DNA of 6,333 bases from Ktedonobacter sp. GTDB taxonomy: Bacteria; Chloroflexota; Ktedonobacteria; Ktedonobacterales; Ktedonobacteraceae. A program made the position numbers and the translations under genes. The notes beneath the pieces were generated by a model that saw nothing but the letters and a program-made list of their open reading frames with translations, was not told the origin of the DNA and ran no database searches. Numbering within the stretch: position 1 is the stretch's first letter; every line of letters begins with the position of its first letter. Below are positions 5,055 through 6,333 of this stretch, piece by piece. The stretch is taken from NCBI GenBank assembly GCA_003450555.1, contig DMFQ01000159.1:1-6333 (forward strand), given 5' to 3'.

Positions 5055-5083
5055 ATTATATGCCTTTAAAATGATGTAGTCTA
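5055..5083 (-). promoter_or_regulatory. Candidate sigma-70-type promoter of the DUF971 gene
   Basis: On the minus strand TAGACT (5083-5078) is followed by exactly 17 bases and a perfect TATAAT (5060-5055). Transcription would start near 5048, giving a leader of roughly 53 bases that contains the AGAGG ribosome-binding site. Spacing and the consensus -10 make this the best promoter in the window. Confidence 0.55.
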
Positions 5084-5192
5084 CGGCGCCACTTCTTGAA
5101 CTCCGCTCTCACCTACTTGTAACATCTCATCTATTCACTCGTTACTGCGATGCTCAATTCACGTTTTACGATGTAGATGATAGTCAATGTAT

Positions 5193-5221
5193 TTCAGATA
5201 GATCTCATCAAAATTTATAAG
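5193..5221 (+). promoter_or_regulatory. Candidate promoter of the pentapeptide-repeat gene
   Basis: TTCAGA (5193-5198) and TATAAG (5216-5221) are separated by 17 bases. Transcription would begin near 5228, about 46 bases before the start codon. The hexamers match consensus at four and five positions. The orientation is divergent from the DUF971 promoter. Confidence 0.38.
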
Positions 5222-5238
5222 TACCAACCTGTTTGGTA
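5222..5238 (+). promoter_or_regulatory. Inverted repeat TACCAA-N5-TTGGTA at the expected transcription start
   Basis: TACCAA (5222-5227) and TTGGTA (5233-5238) are exact inverse complements with a 5-base spacer. The dyad directly follows the candidate -10 box, so a bound repressor would cover the transcription start; in RNA it would be a small 5' hairpin. Confidence 0.33.
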
Positions 5239-5273
5239 TCGCATATTCAAAGAACTGCTTGGAGTAACAGAAA

Positions 5274-6333
5274 ATGACTCAATTGATCGTTATGATAGGA
5301 ACAGTCAGCCTGGTAGCCGCTATACTAGGCGCGCTGATTGCATCGAAGTTACAATACAATTATCTAAACAAAATGCAGGCACAATTTCAAGCCTGGGAGC
5401 GTGCCCAGGAAAGCCACCAACGAAACTGGGAAATACAACAGGAGAAAAATGCGGCTGAGCTAGAGAGACGTATCACCAGACAGGTGGAACAGGTTCACAA
5501 GGACTGGGAAGAGTGGAAGGTCTGGGACAGGGAGCGTATCGAGACATTAGTAAAGCAGTATGAAGAATCCGAACTACAATTGCATGTGAAACGTGAATTA
5601 GACCGCCTGCCTCGCGTCGAAGACGCACCTTTAATCCTGGATGCCAAGCATCAACATCAACATATAATTACTGGTTGGCAGCCCCCCATGCTTAAGGGAG
5701 CAGACCTTTCCGGTCATGATTTCTCCCATCGTTTCCTTGGCCAGGCCGATCTACGTAACGCACAACTTACACGCGCAAATTTCTATATGGCGGACCTCTC
5801 GGGTGCTTGTTTGATCGGTGCTAATTTATCAGATGCCTACCTCGTCGGCGCGAACCTTTCAGGAGCCGACCTGCGAGACGCTACATTAACCGATGCTAAT
5901 CTACTCGTAGCCGATCTTCATGGCACTGTGCTAATCGGCGTGAATCTGCTCAGAGTGCGCAATCTTACAGCACAACAACGTAACACGGCCATATATGATG
6001 CCACCACACAGTTCGGTGGAGGAACTGACTTTACACCACCGCGCGTGCAACGTGTACAACCTATCGTTTCTTCCTCCTCTTCAGCACCAGAGATCGCAGA
6101 AGCACCCTCCGTTTCTCCAACAGATAATACCTCCCTTGCAAACAATCCTTCTTCTACCACATCAGCAGATGAAACACAAGTAGAAAAGGCAGTTCCAACT
6201 TCGGCACTCGATCTAAAATCACAGATCAAGGCACAGACGGAAGCTGATCTTTCGTCGCCACCACAAACAGGTGATAACCTACCCGGCCTAGAGGGAGCAG
6301 ATCTTCTAATAAATACACAAGAAAATAGACATA
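5274..6333 (+). CDS. Membrane-anchored coiled-coil pentapeptide-repeat protein (partial, C-terminus outside window)
   Basis: ATG 5274 has GGAG at 5261-5264, 9 bases upstream, and the frame stays open for 353 codons to the window edge. Domains in order: one membrane span or signal anchor (residues about 4-24); a charged helical region likely to form a coiled coil (about 30-112), unusually rich in tryptophan (W41, W52, W78, W81, W84); a short linker with a QHQH stretch (127-130); about 17 consecutive pentapeptide repeats of A(D/N)LxG style (about 140-226), expected to fold as a right-handed quadrilateral beta-helix; a cap-like NLTAQQRNTAIYDATTQF (230-247); then a Ser/Thr/Pro/Ala-rich, probably disordered segment (about 253-340). 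GLEGADLL near the edge hints at further repeats. Pentapeptide domains are structural or binding modules; no enzyme motif is seen. The function is unknown; a membrane-tethered scaffold is inference. Confidence 0.85.
   Translation, partial: MTQLIVMIGTVSLVAAILGALIASKLQYNYLNKMQAQFQAWERAQESHQRNWEIQQEKNAAELERRITRQVEQVHKDWEEWKVWDRERIETLVKQYEESELQLHVKRELDRLPRVEDAPLILDAKHQHQHIITGWQPPMLKGADLSGHDFSHRFLGQADLRNAQLTRANFYMADLSGACLIGANLSDAYLVGANLSGADLRDATLTDANLLVADLHGTVLIGVNLLRVRNLTAQQRNTAIYDATTQFGGGTDFTPPRVQRVQPIVSSSSSAPEIAEAPSVSPTDNTSLANNPSSTTSADETQVEKAVPTSALDLKSQIKAQTEADLSSPPQTGDNLPGLEGADLLINTQENRH

Noticed and set aside
5177..5458. 93-codon plus-strand ORF starting upstream of the pentapeptide gene
   Set aside because: Most of it overlaps the pentapeptide gene in another frame, it has no ribosome-binding site, and its start lies upstream of the candidate promoter of that gene.

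Overview
The window looks like an accessory stretch of a bacterial chromosome with roughly balanced base composition. The gene repertoire (a UgpC-type ABC ATPase, an MpaB/DUF2236 oxygenase, a divergent creatininase-fold protein, a DUF971 protein, and a membrane-anchored coiled-coil pentapeptide-repeat protein) and the irregular Shine-Dalgarno use resemble large soil genomes such as Ktedonobacteria (Chloroflexota). That placement is an inference from style. No rRNA or other phylogenetic marker is present.

Layout. Positions 1-416 (minus) hold the N-terminal 138 residues of a MalK/UgpC-type sugar ABC transporter ATPase, cut by the window edge just after its LSGGQ signature. Positions 417-844 form a 428-base divergent intergenic region with three dyad elements and one doubtful 47-codon ORF. 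Positions 845-3394 (plus) carry an SDR oxidoreductase, an MpaB/DUF2236 haem-type oxygenase and a creatininase-family metallohydrolase, closely spaced and probably co-transcribed. A VOC (glyoxalase-fold) protein with an unexplained N-terminal domain follows at 3512-4336, behind its own candidate promoter. Just after it lies an overlooked 37-codon ORF for a single-span membrane peptide (4409-4522), embedded in a long imperfect inverted repeat. A DUF971 protein with two CxCxxC clusters lies on the minus strand (4642-4995). Divergent from it, a pentapeptide-repeat protein starts at 5274 and runs off the right edge.

The SDR gene carries an apparent one-base frameshift near 1571. The reading frame one base over continues as a coherent 36-residue tail to a TAA at 1680-1682, so the intact protein would be about 278 residues rather than 252.

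How the genes may work together. An NAD(H)-type SDR, a haem oxygenase of the MpaB type, a metal-dependent amidohydrolase and a VOC protein in a row suggest a small oxidative and hydrolytic route acting on a lipid-like or cyclic amide/lactam-like small molecule. The substrate cannot be read from the sequence. A 31-bp interrupted palindrome just upstream of the SDR ribosome-binding site (787-817) is a good candidate operator for that cluster. The other genes appear unrelated to this unit.
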